From positions 1 through 64,000 of the forward strand of contig NZ_MKKY01000084.1 of the NCBI RefSeq assembly GCF_002091955.1: a stretch of 64,000 nt of DNA, written 5' to 3'. The notes under the pieces were generated by a model. That model was given only the letters and a program-made list of their open reading frames with translations, made no database searches and was not told the origin of the DNA. Source of the DNA: Rhodococcus sp. 1168. Lineage in GTDB: Bacteria; Actinomycetota; Actinomycetes; Mycobacteriales; Mycobacteriaceae. The position numbers were made by a program, and so were the translations under genes. Below are positions 39,092-49,109 of this stretch, in pieces. The first letter of the stretch is position 1. Each line of letters starts with the position of its first letter.

Positions 39092-39598
39092 CTAAACGGC
39101 GATGGTCTCTTTCGGCAGGATCTTGTCGATCGCTGCGAGTACTTCGGGTGCATCGGGTTCGGTGCGGGGACGGAACCGGTTGGTGACGACGCCGTCGGGA
39201 GAGATCAGGAACTTCTCGAAGTTCCACTGGATATCGCCTGCCGTGCCGTCTGCGTCTTCGACCTTGGTGAGCTCGGCGTAGAGCGGGTGCCGATTTTCGC
39301 CGTTGACATCGACCTTCTCGAACATCGGGAAAGTGACTCCGTAGGTGGTGGAGCAGAACGATTCGATCTCTTCGGCCGTGCCTGGTTCCTGTCCACCGAA
39401 CTGGTTGCAGGGAATGCCGACGACCGACAAGCCCTGTGCCGCGTACTCGGTGGCCATCTTTTCGAGGGTGGAGTATTGAGGGGTCAGGCCGCACTTGGAT
39501 GCGACATTCACCACCAACACTGCTCGGCCTGCGTACTCATCGAGCGTGGTGGGCGCGCCGCCCAGCGTGTTGATGCCGATGTTCTGAACTTCAGTCAT
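39092..39598 (-). CDS. glutathione-peroxidase-family thiol peroxidase
   Basis: 168-residue GPx/BtuE-type peroxidase with peroxidatic Cys36 in NVASKCGLTPQY, the second conserved Cys in GIPCNQFGGQEPG, and the catalytic Trp region WNFEKFL. It contains Cys rather than selenocysteine and probably uses thioredoxin or mycoredoxin in a mycothiol-producing cell (inference). Confidence 0.92.
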   Translation of the reverse strand: MTEVQNIGINTLGGAPTTLDEYAGRAVLVVNVASKCGLTPQYSTLEKMATEYAAQGLSVVGIPCNQFGGQEPGTAEEIESFCSTTYGVTFPMFEKVDVNGENRHPLYAELTKVEDADGTAGDIQWNFEKFLISPDGVVTNRFRPRTEPDAPEVLAAIDKILPKETIAV

Positions 39599-39650
39599 GC
39601 CGACGAACTTACCTGTAATTATCGCGGGAAGGGGAACCGACCATATGAAA

Positions 39651-39681
39651 AGAGAACGACCCTCGCCGAGGGTCGTTCTCT
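39651..39681. terminator. terminator downstream of dctA
   Basis: Perfect palindrome AGAGAACGACCCTCG-C-CGAGGGTCGTTCTCT. On the minus strand it is followed by TTTCATATG. It lies 50 bp past the dctA stop and 53 bp upstream of the glutathione-peroxidase gene. Confidence 0.88.
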
Positions 39682-39730
39682 CTTCATTTCCGAACCGGGC
39701 GACGGGGGGGTGCGCGGCGCCCGGCAGGTA

Positions 39731-41137
39731 TCAGACCCTGGCCGATGCCTTCTCGAGTTCGACGCGCTCGACCTGCTCTGCGCGTTTGTCGTCCTCCGGA
39801 AGGTGATTGTCGGCCATGGTGGTCTCGTCGAACGGCAAGTTGCCGTCGAGAACTGTTTCGACGCGGGATGCGTCGATCGTCTTGGTCCACGTGCCGACCA
39901 GCAGAGTCGCGACGGCGTTGCCGGAGAAGTTGGTCACTGCACGAGCTTCGGACATGAAGCGGTCGATTCCAACGATGAGGCCGATTCCGTCGAGCAACTC
40001 GGGGCGGTGACTCTGTAGGCCGCCGGCGAGCGTGGCCAGACCGGCGCCGGAGACGCCTGCGGCACCCTTGCTGGCGATGATCATGAAGAGCAGCAACGAG
40101 AACTGTTCAGGGATCGACAGCGGAAGGCTCATGGCGTCGGCGATGAAGATCGACGCCATCGTCAGGTAGATGGCGGTTCCGTCCAGGTTGAACGAATATC
40201 CGGTCGGGACAACGATTCCGACGGTGGTGCGCTCGACACCGACATGCTCCATCTTGGCGATCAGCCGCGGCAGGGCCGACTCGGAGGAGCTGGTCGCAAC
40301 GATGAGTAGGTATTCACGGGCCAAGTATTTGACCAGCTTGAAGATCGAGAAGCCTGTGACGAAGCGAAGAATCAGGCCGAGGAAGACGAAAACGAAGATG
40401 GCGCAAGTGATGTAGAACGCCGACATCAGGGTGCCGAGCTGAATGACTGCGTCGAATCCGGTCGCGCCGACGACGCCTGCGATGGCTCCGAAGGCGCCGA
40501 TCGGGGCGAGCCACAGGATCATCGTCAGAATGCGGAAGACGAGCTTCCGTACTGCGCCGATGCCCTTGAGGATGCCTTCGCCCTGCTTGCCCATCGCTTG
40601 AAGCGCGAAGCCGACGAGGATCGCTACGAACAGAGTCTGCAGCACCGAGCCTTCGGTCAGCGAGGACAGGAGCGTCTCCGGAATGATGCCGGCGATGAAG
40701 TCCATCGTGCCGCCCGCGCCCTCCGCGGTGGCCGCATACTTCTCACCTGAGCCACTGGCTAGGATGTTGAGCCCGCTGCCCGGCTGGATGAGGTTGCCGA
40801 CGACCATGCCGATCCCGAGGGCGATGGTCGACATAGTGAAGAAGTAGGCGAGAGCGAGTCCGCCGACCTTGCCGACGCTGGCTGCGGCTCGCACCGATCC
40901 GATACCGAGGACGATGGTGCAGAAGATAACCGGGCTGATCATCATCTTGATCAAGCTGACGAACAATGTGCCGAGCACCGCCAGGTCGACGCCGACTTCC
41001 TTCCACAGCAGACCGACGATGATGCCGGCGACCACTGCGATGATCACGGCGATGTACAGCCAGTGGGTCTTGTCCCGCTTCGCCTTGGGCTTGGGCGGCG
41101 GGGTCTGGCTTGTGTCAGCATCGATGCTGGTAGTCAT
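39731..41137 (-). CDS. dctA: C4-dicarboxylate (dicarboxylate/amino acid:cation) symporter DctA
   Basis: DAACS-family transporter, 468 residues, with about eight membrane helices plus re-entrant loops. Signatures: LFVSLIKMMISPVIFCTIVLGI, ATSSSESALPRL and PTGYSFNLDGTAIYLT. It is expected to import succinate, fumarate or malate with H+ or Na+. ATG 41137 has GAGG 8 nt upstream. It is divergent from a disrupted CitA/DcuS-type sensor kinase, the usual neighbour of dctA-type genes. Confidence 0.95.
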   Translation of the reverse strand: MTTSIDADTSQTPPPKPKAKRDKTHWLYIAVIIAVVAGIIVGLLWKEVGVDLAVLGTLFVSLIKMMISPVIFCTIVLGIGSVRAAASVGKVGGLALAYFFTMSTIALGIGMVVGNLIQPGSGLNILASGSGEKYAATAEGAGGTMDFIAGIIPETLLSSLTEGSVLQTLFVAILVGFALQAMGKQGEGILKGIGAVRKLVFRILTMILWLAPIGAFGAIAGVVGATGFDAVIQLGTLMSAFYITCAIFVFVFLGLILRFVTGFSIFKLVKYLAREYLLIVATSSSESALPRLIAKMEHVGVERTTVGIVVPTGYSFNLDGTAIYLTMASIFIADAMSLPLSIPEQFSLLLFMIIASKGAAGVSGAGLATLAGGLQSHRPELLDGIGLIVGIDRFMSEARAVTNFSGNAVATLLVGTWTKTIDASRVETVLDGNLPFDETTMADNHLPEDDKRAEQVERVELEKASARV

Positions 41138-41287
41138 TGGTACGTCCTCTGCGGCTATATCTGCGACTTGTGCTGCGTGAGGTGGGTCACGCCGTGCTAG
41201 GGAACGATGCTGGTGTAGATCGAGGCCACAGTCACGAATACGTTCATTCTGTTCATGAGTTTTACGATTTCTTCGAGGTGACATGAC

Positions 41288-42831
41288 ATGGCCAAGCGTC
41301 CGACGAGCGTGGCAGGGCAGGTATTGCTCTTGCAGTTGGCGGTCATCGCTGTCGTCGTCGCCGCAGGCGGCATCCTCACTGTCCTGAACGAACGCTCCAA
41401 CAGTGACGAAGCGACATCCCGGGTAGTCGTAGGGGTAGCCGTCAGCATCGCCAACGAACCGTCGACGCCGTTGGAGATTGCCTCCGAAATCCGACGGCTC
41501 GGCTACAACCCGAAACCGAACGCATCCGCAAGATCACCGGCGTCGCTTCATCGTCGTCATGGCACCGGACCGTACGAGATTCACGCACACGACCGTCGAC
41601 CTGATCGGTAAACCGTTCAGCGGCAACATCGATGACGCTCTGCGCGGTGAGACCATCACCGAGACGTACGTCGGGTCGCTCGGTCCGTCGATCCGTGCGG
41701 TCACCCCGGTCACCGACACCTCGAGAAATATCGTCGGCCTCGTCTCGGCAGACGTCACCCGCGCGAAGATCAGCGAACAGTTCGTTCGTGGTCTACCCAT
41801 GATCTTCGCCGTCGTACTTGCCGATTCGCCGCCGCTGCAGCAGGATCCGTGCTTCTGAGTCGACGCCTCCGACGGCAGACCCTGGGGATGGCGCCCGATC
41901 AGTTGCGCACCATGTACGGCCATCACGAAGCGGTACTGCATTCGATCGGAGAAGGACTGGTGGTGTTCGGCGAGGGTGAGAGTGCCGAACTCGTCAACGA
42001 CGAAGCGCGTCGACTTCTCGACCTCGAAGACGCACCGGTGACGCGGGCCTCGGTGCCGGAGTCGATGCGCTCGATGGACACCGGAATCGTTCGCGGCGAA
42101 CTTCATCTCACCGACTCCAGGATCCTGTTCGTCGACCAGTATCCGGTGATGTGGGAGGGAACTCGGCTCGGGCAGGTCCTCAGCATCCGTGACCGCACCG
42201 AACTGCAGAACGTCATGGGCGAACTCGATTCGGTTCGCAGCTTCGCCGAATCGCTCCGATCGCAGGCCCATGAATCGGCGAACCGTCTGCACACGGTCAT
42301 CACCATGGTCGAACTCGGCCGATCCGAAGAAGCCGTCGAGTTCGCAACCGCCGACCTGGAGTTCTGCATCTGATCGACCGAATGATGGCATCGGACCAGG
42401 AACCTGCGCTGGCGGCACTCCTGCTCGGCAAGATGAGCCAGGCCGGTGAACAGGGCGTGGAACTGACCGTCACCGAGGACACTGCGCTCGGACCCGTGAG
42501 TGTGCTGACTCCGCGCGAATTGGTGACCGTGGTGGGAAATCTGATAGACAGTGCGATCGATGCGAAAGAATCCGAACAACCGTGGGTCGAAGTGACGGTT
42601 CGTGACTCCGATGAGGTCCTCATCGTTCGCGTGGCCGACAGCGGCTCCGGAACGTCACCGGAAACGCTGCGTACGGCGATGACTCGCGGCAATTCGACGA
42701 AGGCAGATTCCCGTGGACTCGGACTCGCGTTGGTCACCCAGATCGTCAATCGCCACGGTGGGGAGTTGACCACTGCACTCACCTACGGTTCTGTGCTTCT
42801 CGCCAGCATCCCGTCCGGAGACCGGTCGTGA
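41288..42831 (+). pseudogene. disrupted CitA/DcuS-type dicarboxylate sensor histidine kinase
   Basis: The region reads as one sensor kinase only after several frame changes. Intact blocks: N-terminal membrane helix MAKRPTSVAGQVLLLQLAV; then in another frame LQPETERIRKITGV; in a third FIVVMAPDRTRFTHTT (periplasmic PAS); then after a break near 41820 VLLSRRLRRQTLGMAPDQL and a cytoplasmic PAS (HSIGEGLVVF); and after a break near 42362 a histidine-kinase ATPase domain (VVGNLIDSAIDA, DSGSGTSPE, GLGLALV). At least four frameshifts are needed (near 41500, 41535, 41820 and 42362). No response regulator follows. The residues between breaks remain well conserved, so decay is recent. Confidence 0.8.
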
Positions 42832-42881
42832 TCAGGGTCCCGCATCACCGAATACGGCAAAGCGGGAAGACCGCAGGTCCG

Positions 42882-45029
42882 TTACCTCTGGCGGTAGTCG
42901 AGTGAGCCGCCGGTCTTGTCCACGATCCAGGCGTACTCGAAGGCCGCTTCCTTCCACTTCTCGTATCGCCCGCTGACGCCACCGTGGCCTGCATTCATTT
43001 CGGTCTTGAGTAGCAGGTGCGAGTCGCCAGTTTTCGTAGCGCGCAGCGCAGCAACCCACTTCGCCGGCTCGACGTACAGCACCCGGGTGTCGTTGATCGA
43101 GGTGATCGCCAGGATGCTCGGGTAGTCCTTTGCCTCGACGTTCTCGTAGGGGCTGTACGACTTCATGTACTCGTACACCTCCCTCTCTGCCAACGGATTA
43201 CCCCATTCATCCCATTCGATGACGGTCAGCGGTAGCGATGGGTCGAGGATCGAGGTCAAGGGATCGACGAACGGCACGTTGGCGAGAATCCCGTTGAACA
43301 GTTCGGGTGCGAGGTTCGCGACTGCGCCCATCAGCAGGCCACCGGCACTTCCGCCGTCGGCGACGAGATGCTGCGGCGAGGTACGCCCACTGTCGATCAG
43401 ATACTGTGCGGCAGAGACGAAGTCGGTGAACGTATTCTTCTTCGTCAGGGTCTTGCCGTTGTCGTACCACGCTCTACCCATTTCACCGCCGCCGCGAACG
43501 TGCGCGACGACGAACACGATGCCCCGATCCAGCAGCGAGAGCCGGGCGACCGAGAAGGACGGATCCGTGCTCGCCTCGTACGAACCGTAGCCGTACAGCA
43601 GCGTCGGAGCGGGCCCATCCGGCACATCCTTGCGTAGGACGACCGACAACGGAATTCGAGTGCCGTCCGCGGTGGTGGCCCACTCACGATGCTGCACATA
43701 GTCGTTCGCGTCGAAGTCGCCCAATACCGGCTGCGACCTACGCAGCAGCATCTCACCCGTCGCGAGGTCGTAGTCGTAAACCTTGGCGGGGGTGATGAAC
43801 GAGGTGTACACCAGACGCAGCAGAGGCTGACTCCACTCCGGGTTGGAGCCCGCTCCGACGGAGTAGAGCTCCTCGTCGAACGTCATCTCCTCGTACTCGC
43901 CGTAACCGTTCTCGTCGAGCGGCCAGATCGCCAACCGCGTCAGAGCCTCCCGTCGATAGTTCAGTACGAGGTGGTCGGCAAACGCATCGACGTCCTCGAG
44001 TCGAACGTCGGCGCGATGTGGAACGAGGATGCGCTGGTCCTCGGGATTGTCGACGGGGGCCTCGGCGAGCAGGAAGTTCTCGGCCTTCTCCCCTTCGGTG
44101 CCCCAGCCGTTCACCGATCCGTTGTGCTGGATGAGAAACCGGTCCTCACCCTTCACGACGGCGTGTTCGACGCTGTATTCGACACCGTCGACGCGCGGGA
44201 GAACGACGCGAAATTCGCCTTCCGGATCGGCGGATTCGAGGACGAGGCATTCGGTGGTGATCTTCGACCCCACCCAGATCATCAGGTATTTTTCGCTGCG
44301 CGTGGATCCGAAACCGACCCAGTAGCTTTCGTCGGGCTCGTGGAAGACCTTCTGGTCCTGCTCGGTAGGGGTGCCGAGGGTGTGACGCCACACGGTGTCC
44401 GGCCGCCAGGATTCATCGACGGTTTGATAGAAGACGTGGCGGTGATCGATAGCCCACGTTGCACCCGTGGAGACGTTTTCGATCGTGTCGGCAAGCAGTT
44501 CGCCGGTCGAGAGGTCCTTGAAACGCAGCGTGTATCGCTCGTCGCCCTCGGTGTCGGTGGAGTAGGCCAGCAGGTTTCCGTCCTGGCTGATCGAGAAGGC
44601 GCCGAGCGAGAAGAAGTCGTGTCCTTCTGCTTCGAGATTGGAGTCGAGGAGGATCTGCTCGCCGGCGATCTCGATGTCCGCCGACAGTGTCGGTGGGGTC
44701 CAGTTGTCGGGTGAGTCCACCGGGCAACGGCATTGGAGCCCGTACGACTTCCCTTCGAGTGTGCGCGAGTAGTACCACCAGTTGCCCATCCGCGTCGGGA
44801 CCGACAGATCGGTTTCCTGCGTGCGCGATTTGATCTCGTCGAATATCTGCCCTCGCAGCTCCGCCAACCCGGCGGTCTCCTGCTCGGTGTACGCGTTCTC
44901 GGCTTCGAGGTAGGCGATGACCTCGGCGTCGTCCTTGTCACGCAACCATTCGTAGTTGTCCACGAAGGTATCGCCATGATGGGTTCGTTTCAGCGGAACC
45001 TTCTTGGCGATCGGCGGTGTGAGTGTCAT
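42882..45029 (-). CDS. ptrB: S9-family prolyl oligopeptidase / oligopeptidase B (PtrB)
   Basis: Cytosolic serine peptidase of 715 residues with an N-terminal beta-propeller (about 70-420) and a C-terminal alpha/beta-hydrolase domain. Catalytic Ser lies in [11 protein letters not shown], Asp in [13 protein letters not shown] and His in [12 protein letters not shown]. It cleaves peptides after basic residues in known PtrB enzymes. Its ATG overlaps the purC stop by 4 bp, as in the mycobacterial purC-ptrB arrangement. Confidence 0.94.
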   Translation of the reverse strand: MTLTPPIAKKVPLKRTHHGDTFVDNYEWLRDKDDAEVIAYLEAENAYTEQETAGLAELRGQIFDEIKSRTQETDLSVPTRMGNWWYYSRTLEGKSYGLQCRCPVDSPDNWTPPTLSADIEIAGEQILLDSNLEAEGHDFFSLGAFSISQDGNLLAYSTDTEGDERYTLRFKDLSTGELLADTIENVSTGATWAIDHRHVFYQTVDESWRPDTVWRHTLGTPTEQDQKVFHEPDESYWVGFGSTRSEKYLMIWVGSKITTECLVLESADPEGEFRVVLPRVDGVEYSVEHAVVKGEDRFLIQHNGSVNGWGTEGEKAENFLLAEAPVDNPEDQRILVPHRADVRLEDVDAFADHLVLNYRREALTRLAIWPLDENGYGEYEEMTFDEELYSVGAGSNPEWSQPLLRLVYTSFITPAKVYDYDLATGEMLLRRSQPVLGDFDANDYVQHREWATTADGTRIPLSVVLRKDVPDGPAPTLLYGYGSYEASTDPSFSVARLSLLDRGIVFVVAHVRGGGEMGRAWYDNGKTLTKKNTFTDFVSAAQYLIDSGRTSPQHLVADGGSAGGLLMGAVANLAPELFNGILANVPFVDPLTSILDPSLPLTVIEWDEWGNPLAEREVYEYMKSYSPYENVEAKDYPSILAITSINDTRVLYVEPAKWVAALRATKTGDSHLLLKTEMNAGHGGVSGRYEKWKEAAFEYAWIVDKTGGSLDYRQR

Positions 45030-45910
45030 GGCTTGACCCAATCTTCGAAGTTCAGACCCGAAATGCGTTCGTAGGCCTCGATGTAACGTGCGCGTGTCGC
45101 TGCTACGACTTCGTCTGGAAGTGGCGGCGGTGGGGTCTGCCCATGGCGGTCCCAGCCGGATTCACCGGTGAGCCAGTCGCGGACGTACTGCTTGTCGAAA
45201 CTCGGCTGCACCCGGCCTTCGGCGTAGCCGTCGGCAGGCCAGTATCGCGAGGAGTCGGGAGTGAGAACCTCGTCGGCGAGTACGAGGTTGCCGTCACGGT
45301 CGAGACCGAACTCGAACTTGGTGTCGGCCAGGATGATTCCACGATCGAGCGCAAAATTAGCGGCACTGATGTAGATCTCGAGGGCTTCCGAGCGAAGCTT
45401 GAACGCAAGCGCTTCCCCGACCTGATCGACGACGGTCTGGAAGTCCACGTTCTCGTCGTGCTCCCCCATCGCTGCCTTGGCGGCCGGAGTGAAGATGGGC
45501 TCGTCGAGCTTGGAGGATTCGACGAGGCCCGGCGGCAGTTCGACTCCGCATACCGCGCCGGTGCTGCGGTAGTCCGACAATCCCGAACCCGTCAGATAAC
45601 CACGGACGACGCACTCGATCGGGACCATCTGCAGCTTCTTCACCACCAGAGCCCGCCCGAGAAGTTCCTGCGGGATCCGCTCGTCGAGCGGATCACCGGC
45701 GAGATGATTCACCCCACCGAGCTGATCGAAGAAGAACACGCTCATCGCCGCCAGGACTCTGCCCTTGTCGGGGATCGGGGTATCGAGGACGTGGTCGTAG
45801 GCGGAGATGCGGTCGCTTGCGACGAGAAGCAGGTGGTCGTCGTCGACGATATAGAGATCGCGAACCTTGCCGCCGGCCAGATGCTGATAGCTATCAAGAG
45901 TTGGGCGCAC
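45026..45910 (-). CDS. purC: SAICAR synthetase
   Basis: Phosphoribosylaminoimidazole-succinocarboxamide synthase, 294 residues: [38 protein letters not shown] and DTKFEFGLD are all conserved. GTG start at 45910, with TAGGGT on the minus strand 6 nt upstream, so a leaderless mRNA is likely. Confidence 0.97.
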   Translation of the reverse strand: MRPTLDSYQHLAGGKVRDLYIVDDDHLLLVASDRISAYDHVLDTPIPDKGRVLAAMSVFFFDQLGGVNHLAGDPLDERIPQELLGRALVVKKLQMVPIECVVRGYLTGSGLSDYRSTGAVCGVELPPGLVESSKLDEPIFTPAAKAAMGEHDENVDFQTVVDQVGEALAFKLRSEALEIYISAANFALDRGIILADTKFEFGLDRDGNLVLADEVLTPDSSRYWPADGYAEGRVQPSFDKQYVRDWLTGESGWDRHGQTPPPPLPDEVVAATRARYIEAYERISGLNFEDWVKP

Positions 45911-45916
45911 GTATTC

Positions 45917-45922
45917 ACCCTA
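45917..45922 (-). promoter_or_regulatory. leaderless-type -10 element of purC
   Basis: TAGGGT on the minus strand followed by 6 nt and GTG; no Shine-Dalgarno is present. Confidence 0.55.
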
Positions 45923-45972
45923 TCTGGGCCTGATGGCACGCTCGCCCGGCGACGGGAGAACAATGAATCGCA

Positions 45973-47373
45973 ATGGCAACGAACAACGAAGTCGCCGATG
46001 TCGGCTTCCGGTCCGAACGCGGGCCCGTACTCATCGCGTTGATGCTCAGCACCTCGCTGGTTGCGTTGGACTCCACGATCATCGCCACCGCGGTGCTGAC
46101 CATCGTCGGCGACCTCGGCGGCTTCGGTCAGTTCCCGTGGTTGTTCTCGATCTACCTGCTCGCCCAGGCCGTGTCGGTGCCGCTGTACGGCAAGTTGTCC
46201 GACCTGTTCGGACGCAAGAAGATCATGCTGTTCGGAATCGGGGTCTTCCTGCTCGGTTCGATTCTGTGCGGACTGGCGTGGAGCATGCCGGCACTGATCG
46301 CTTTTCGAGCGGTCCAGGGTCTCGGTGCGGGCGCCGTGCAGCCGATGTCGATCACCATCGCCGGTGACATCTACACGTTGGCCGAACGCGCAAAAGCACA
46401 GGGATATCTCGCGAGCGTCTGGGCCATGTCGGCGGTGCTGGGTCCGGCCCTCGGCGGCATCTTTTCCGAATACCTGTCGTGGCGTTGGATCTTCTTCGTC
46501 AACATCCCGTTGTGTCTGCTCGCGGCGTGGATGCTGATCACCAAGTTCCACGAGGGTGACGTAGAACGGACGAGGCCGAAGATCGACTACCTCGGAGCGG
46601 GGCTGCTCACCACGGGTGCAGCGCTGATGCTGCTGGGTCTGCTCGAAGGCGGGCAGTCGTGGTCATGGGCGTCGCCGTTCAGTATCTCGATCTTCTCCGC
46701 AGGTGTCCTCGCACTCACATTGTTCGCATGGGTGCAGACGCGAGTGCCCGAGCCGATTCTGCCGTTGTGGGTCTTCACCCGGCGAGTCCTTCTCGTCAGT
46801 AGCGTCATCTCGTTGCTCGTCGGCGCGCTGGTTCTGGGCCTGACCTCGTACGTACCGACCTTCGTCCAAGGGGTACTCGGGACCGGCGCGATCGTGGCGG
46901 GCTTCGCACTCGCGACCCTCACCCTCGGATGGCCGATCGCGGCCTCGCAATCGGGCAGGCTTTATCTCCGGTTCGGCTTCCGCACGACCGCGTTGACCGG
47001 CGCGTCCATCGCCCTCGTCGGTGCAGTTGCGTCCACGTTCATCGGTTCCGGTAGCGCCATCTGGCAGATCGCCGCCGTGTGTTTCGTCATCGGTCTAGGC
47101 ATGGGGCTGATCGCCAGTCCCACCCTCATCGCCGCGCAATCGAGCGTCGAGTGGTCCGAACGCGGCGTCGTCACCGCCACCAACATGTTTGCGCGATCGA
47201 TCGGAAGTGCGGTCGGAGTTGCCATCTTCGGAGCCATCGTCAACTCTCGGATCTCCGGCCCAGGCGAACCCGACCCGCAACAGTTGTCCGACGCCATCCA
47301 TGTGGTTTTCCTCGGGGTGGCCGCGGCGGCCGTGCTCATGGCTGTTGCCGCATTGTTCATGCCGAAAAGGTGA
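45973..47373 (+). CDS. emrB: EmrB/QacA-type (DHA2) major facilitator exporter
   Basis: Drug/proton antiporter-type MFS protein, 466 residues, about 14 hydrophobic segments. Signatures: LDSTIIATAVLTIVGDLGG, GKLSDLFGRKK (motif A) and RAVQGLGAGAVQPM (motif C region). Positional orthologue of Mtb Rv0783c (emrB). Substrate unknown. It ends directly against the convergent FetB-like gene. Confidence 0.9.
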   Translation: MATNNEVADVGFRSERGPVLIALMLSTSLVALDSTIIATAVLTIVGDLGGFGQFPWLFSIYLLAQAVSVPLYGKLSDLFGRKKIMLFGIGVFLLGSILCGLAWSMPALIAFRAVQGLGAGAVQPMSITIAGDIYTLAERAKAQGYLASVWAMSAVLGPALGGIFSEYLSWRWIFFVNIPLCLLAAWMLITKFHEGDVERTRPKIDYLGAGLLTTGAALMLLGLLEGGQSWSWASPFSISIFSAGVLALTLFAWVQTRVPEPILPLWVFTRRVLLVSSVISLLVGALVLGLTSYVPTFVQGVLGTGAIVAGFALATLTLGWPIAASQSGRLYLRFGFRTTALTGASIALVGAVASTFIGSGSAIWQIAAVCFVIGLGMGLIASPTLIAAQSSVEWSERGVVTATNMFARSIGSAVGVAIFGAIVNSRISGPGEPDPQQLSDAIHVVFLGVAAAAVLMAVAALFMPKR

Positions 47374-48129
47374 CTATTCGACTCGCGGGGAGCGCCGTAC
47401 GTACCCGCGCGCCACGAATTCGACGGTGAACGACACCGCCAGGCTCTGCGCCAAGAGTATGCCGAGCAGGACGAGAATCTGAACGGCTCCGGCCTGGATG
47501 GCAGACCCACTGGCCAATAGCACTCCGACGAATGCGCCCGGCAGCGTCACGAGGCCGACGGTTCTCGTTTGATCCAGTCCGGGTAGAAGCGCATCGGCGG
47601 CCGTCGGTCGAATTACTTCCAACCGTGAATCTCGTTCACTGAGCCCAAGGCTCAGGGCCGCCTCGACTTCACCACGCCGCTGAGAGAGAGCGTCGAGAGA
47701 CCTGCGCGCGGCAAGAGATGTCGCGATCATCGTGCCGCCGAGAATGATTCCGCCCACCGGCACTATTGCTATCCCTTGTGCTGGAACAACCCCGGTCATC
47801 AGACACAGCGGAACCACGACGCCGACCCCGGCGGCGAGTGGTATCGCGAGCCACGATCCGGAGCGGCCTGACTCCGATCGCCGAGCCGAGGTGAATGCGG
47901 CCGCGATGAACATTGCCAGCAAGACGAGGAGCGATGACCACAGGTACTCGAGAGCTGCCGTGAGCACGAGCGACACAGCTGCCAGCTGCGCGACGCCGCG
48001 CAGAGCGGCTGCAGGGACAGTGAAGGACGGTCCGATACCTGAAACCCGATAGACGATCGCCGCCAGCAGCGCCATGACGACGCACAACACTGCCAGCGGG
48101 ATACCGGGTTCGGCCAGAGATGTACTCAC
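47374..48129 (-). CDS. fetB: FetB-like (UPF0014) ABC permease
   Basis: 251-residue membrane protein with seven hydrophobic segments and the family segments ALRGVAQLAAVSL, GGIILGGTMIATSLAARR and GLVTLPGAFVGVLLASG. In E. coli FetAB is linked to iron export and peroxide resistance; no FetA-like ATPase gene lies next to it here. GTG 48129 is preferred because GATACT lies 6 nt upstream; a TTG start at 48147 is the alternative. Confidence 0.85.
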   Translation of the reverse strand: MSTSLAEPGIPLAVLCVVMALLAAIVYRVSGIGPSFTVPAAALRGVAQLAAVSLVLTAALEYLWSSLLVLLAMFIAAAFTSARRSESGRSGSWLAIPLAAGVGVVVPLCLMTGVVPAQGIAIVPVGGIILGGTMIATSLAARRSLDALSQRRGEVEAALSLGLSERDSRLEVIRPTAADALLPGLDQTRTVGLVTLPGAFVGVLLASGSAIQAGAVQILVLLGILLAQSLAVSFTVEFVARGYVRRSPRVE

Positions 48130-48168
48130 GCAGTGAGTATCTCTCAAACGCAGATGTGACAGAGTCGG

Positions 48169-49062
48169 CTACAGCCCGACGCGCTCGAGCATGGCGTCGA
48201 ATTCCTCGCTCGCCTCTTGTTCGGTGCGGCCGGCCTCGATGACGCTGTTGTAGAGCGCCAGTGCCGCGCCCTGGTATTTCTTGTACTTTTCGAGCCACTG
48301 TTCGGACCTCGCGCGCCAGTATCCGATGATGTGGAAGTGCGCGATGTCGAAACCTCGGTCCTTGCGAAAGTACTTGCGTACTACCCGCGAAGATGCGGCC
48401 TCACCTGCGAACCACACGTATCCGACGCCTTCGGGTAGTTCGTAGCTACGTACGGCTTCGTCGAGAACGCTTGCGCAGTCACCGTTTCCGGAACCGATGC
48501 GCCAGTCGTAGGTGACGGATGCTGCCGTGTCGAAACTTTGGATGTCGCCCCGCTCGAGCACCTCCACGACGGCATGAGCTCTCATGCCGGCCGGTAGTTC
48601 CTCGATGATGCGTCCGAGCGCTGGGAGTCCGGTCATGTCGGCGACGAGGAGTTGCCACTGAACGTCGGCCGGGACGCGGTACCAGGACCGCGGCCGCGCC
48701 AGCAGCACCCGTTGGCCGACGGTTGCCTGCCGCGCCCAGGTGGCCGCCACTCCCCCGTCGTGAGCGAAAAAGTCGATGACCAGCTCGCCTGCGGCGCTGT
48801 TCAACCGCCGGACCGTGTAGTTACGACCTTCGGGGACGTCTTCGATTCCGTGATACCACCAGACGCCGTCGACCTCGGTCATCGGCGGTGGGGAAGTTTC
48901 ACCGTTGCGCGGGAAGTAGACGGCGATGCATTCGTCCGGTGCACCGATGCCCTCGTACCGGGCCAGGTGTTCTCCGCCGAACGTCACCCGCACCATGTGC
49001 GTGGTGAGCTGTTCGACGCCTACTACGTCTGCATAGTAGAAGCCGAGTTCGCCTTCACTCAT
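48169..49062 (-). CDS. siderophore-interacting protein (FAD-dependent ferric reductase, SIP family)
   Basis: 297-residue ViuB/SIP-type reductase that releases iron from ferri-siderophores. FAD-binding part includes GRNYTVRRLN; the NAD(P)-binding part includes QLLVADMTGLPALGRII and VWFAGEAASSRVVRKYFR. GAGGGTGAAGAA precedes ATG 49062. An IdeR-type palindrome lies 29-47 bp upstream, so iron repression is expected. Last gene of the siderophore-reductase operon, or separately promoted. Confidence 0.9.
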   Translation of the reverse strand: MSEGELGFYYADVVGVEQLTTHMVRVTFGGEHLARYEGIGAPDECIAVYFPRNGETSPPPMTEVDGVWWYHGIEDVPEGRNYTVRRLNSAAGELVIDFFAHDGGVAATWARQATVGQRVLLARPRSWYRVPADVQWQLLVADMTGLPALGRIIEELPAGMRAHAVVEVLERGDIQSFDTAASVTYDWRIGSGNGDCASVLDEAVRSYELPEGVGYVWFAGEAASSRVVRKYFRKDRGFDIAHFHIIGYWRARSEQWLEKYKKYQGAALALYNSVIEAGRTEQEASEEFDAMLERVGL

Positions 49063-49090
49063 TTCTTCACCCTCGCCACGATGACCATTT

Positions 49091-49109
49091 GCGTAGGCTA
49101 GCCTACCCT
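49091..49109. promoter_or_regulatory. IdeR/DtxR-type iron box upstream of the SIP gene
   Basis: GTAGGCTAGCCTAC (49093-49106) is a perfect 14-bp palindrome matching the core of the IdeR consensus TTAGGTTAGSCTAACCTAA. It overlaps the last codons and stop of the upstream SIP-methyltransferase fusion gene. Confidence 0.75.
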
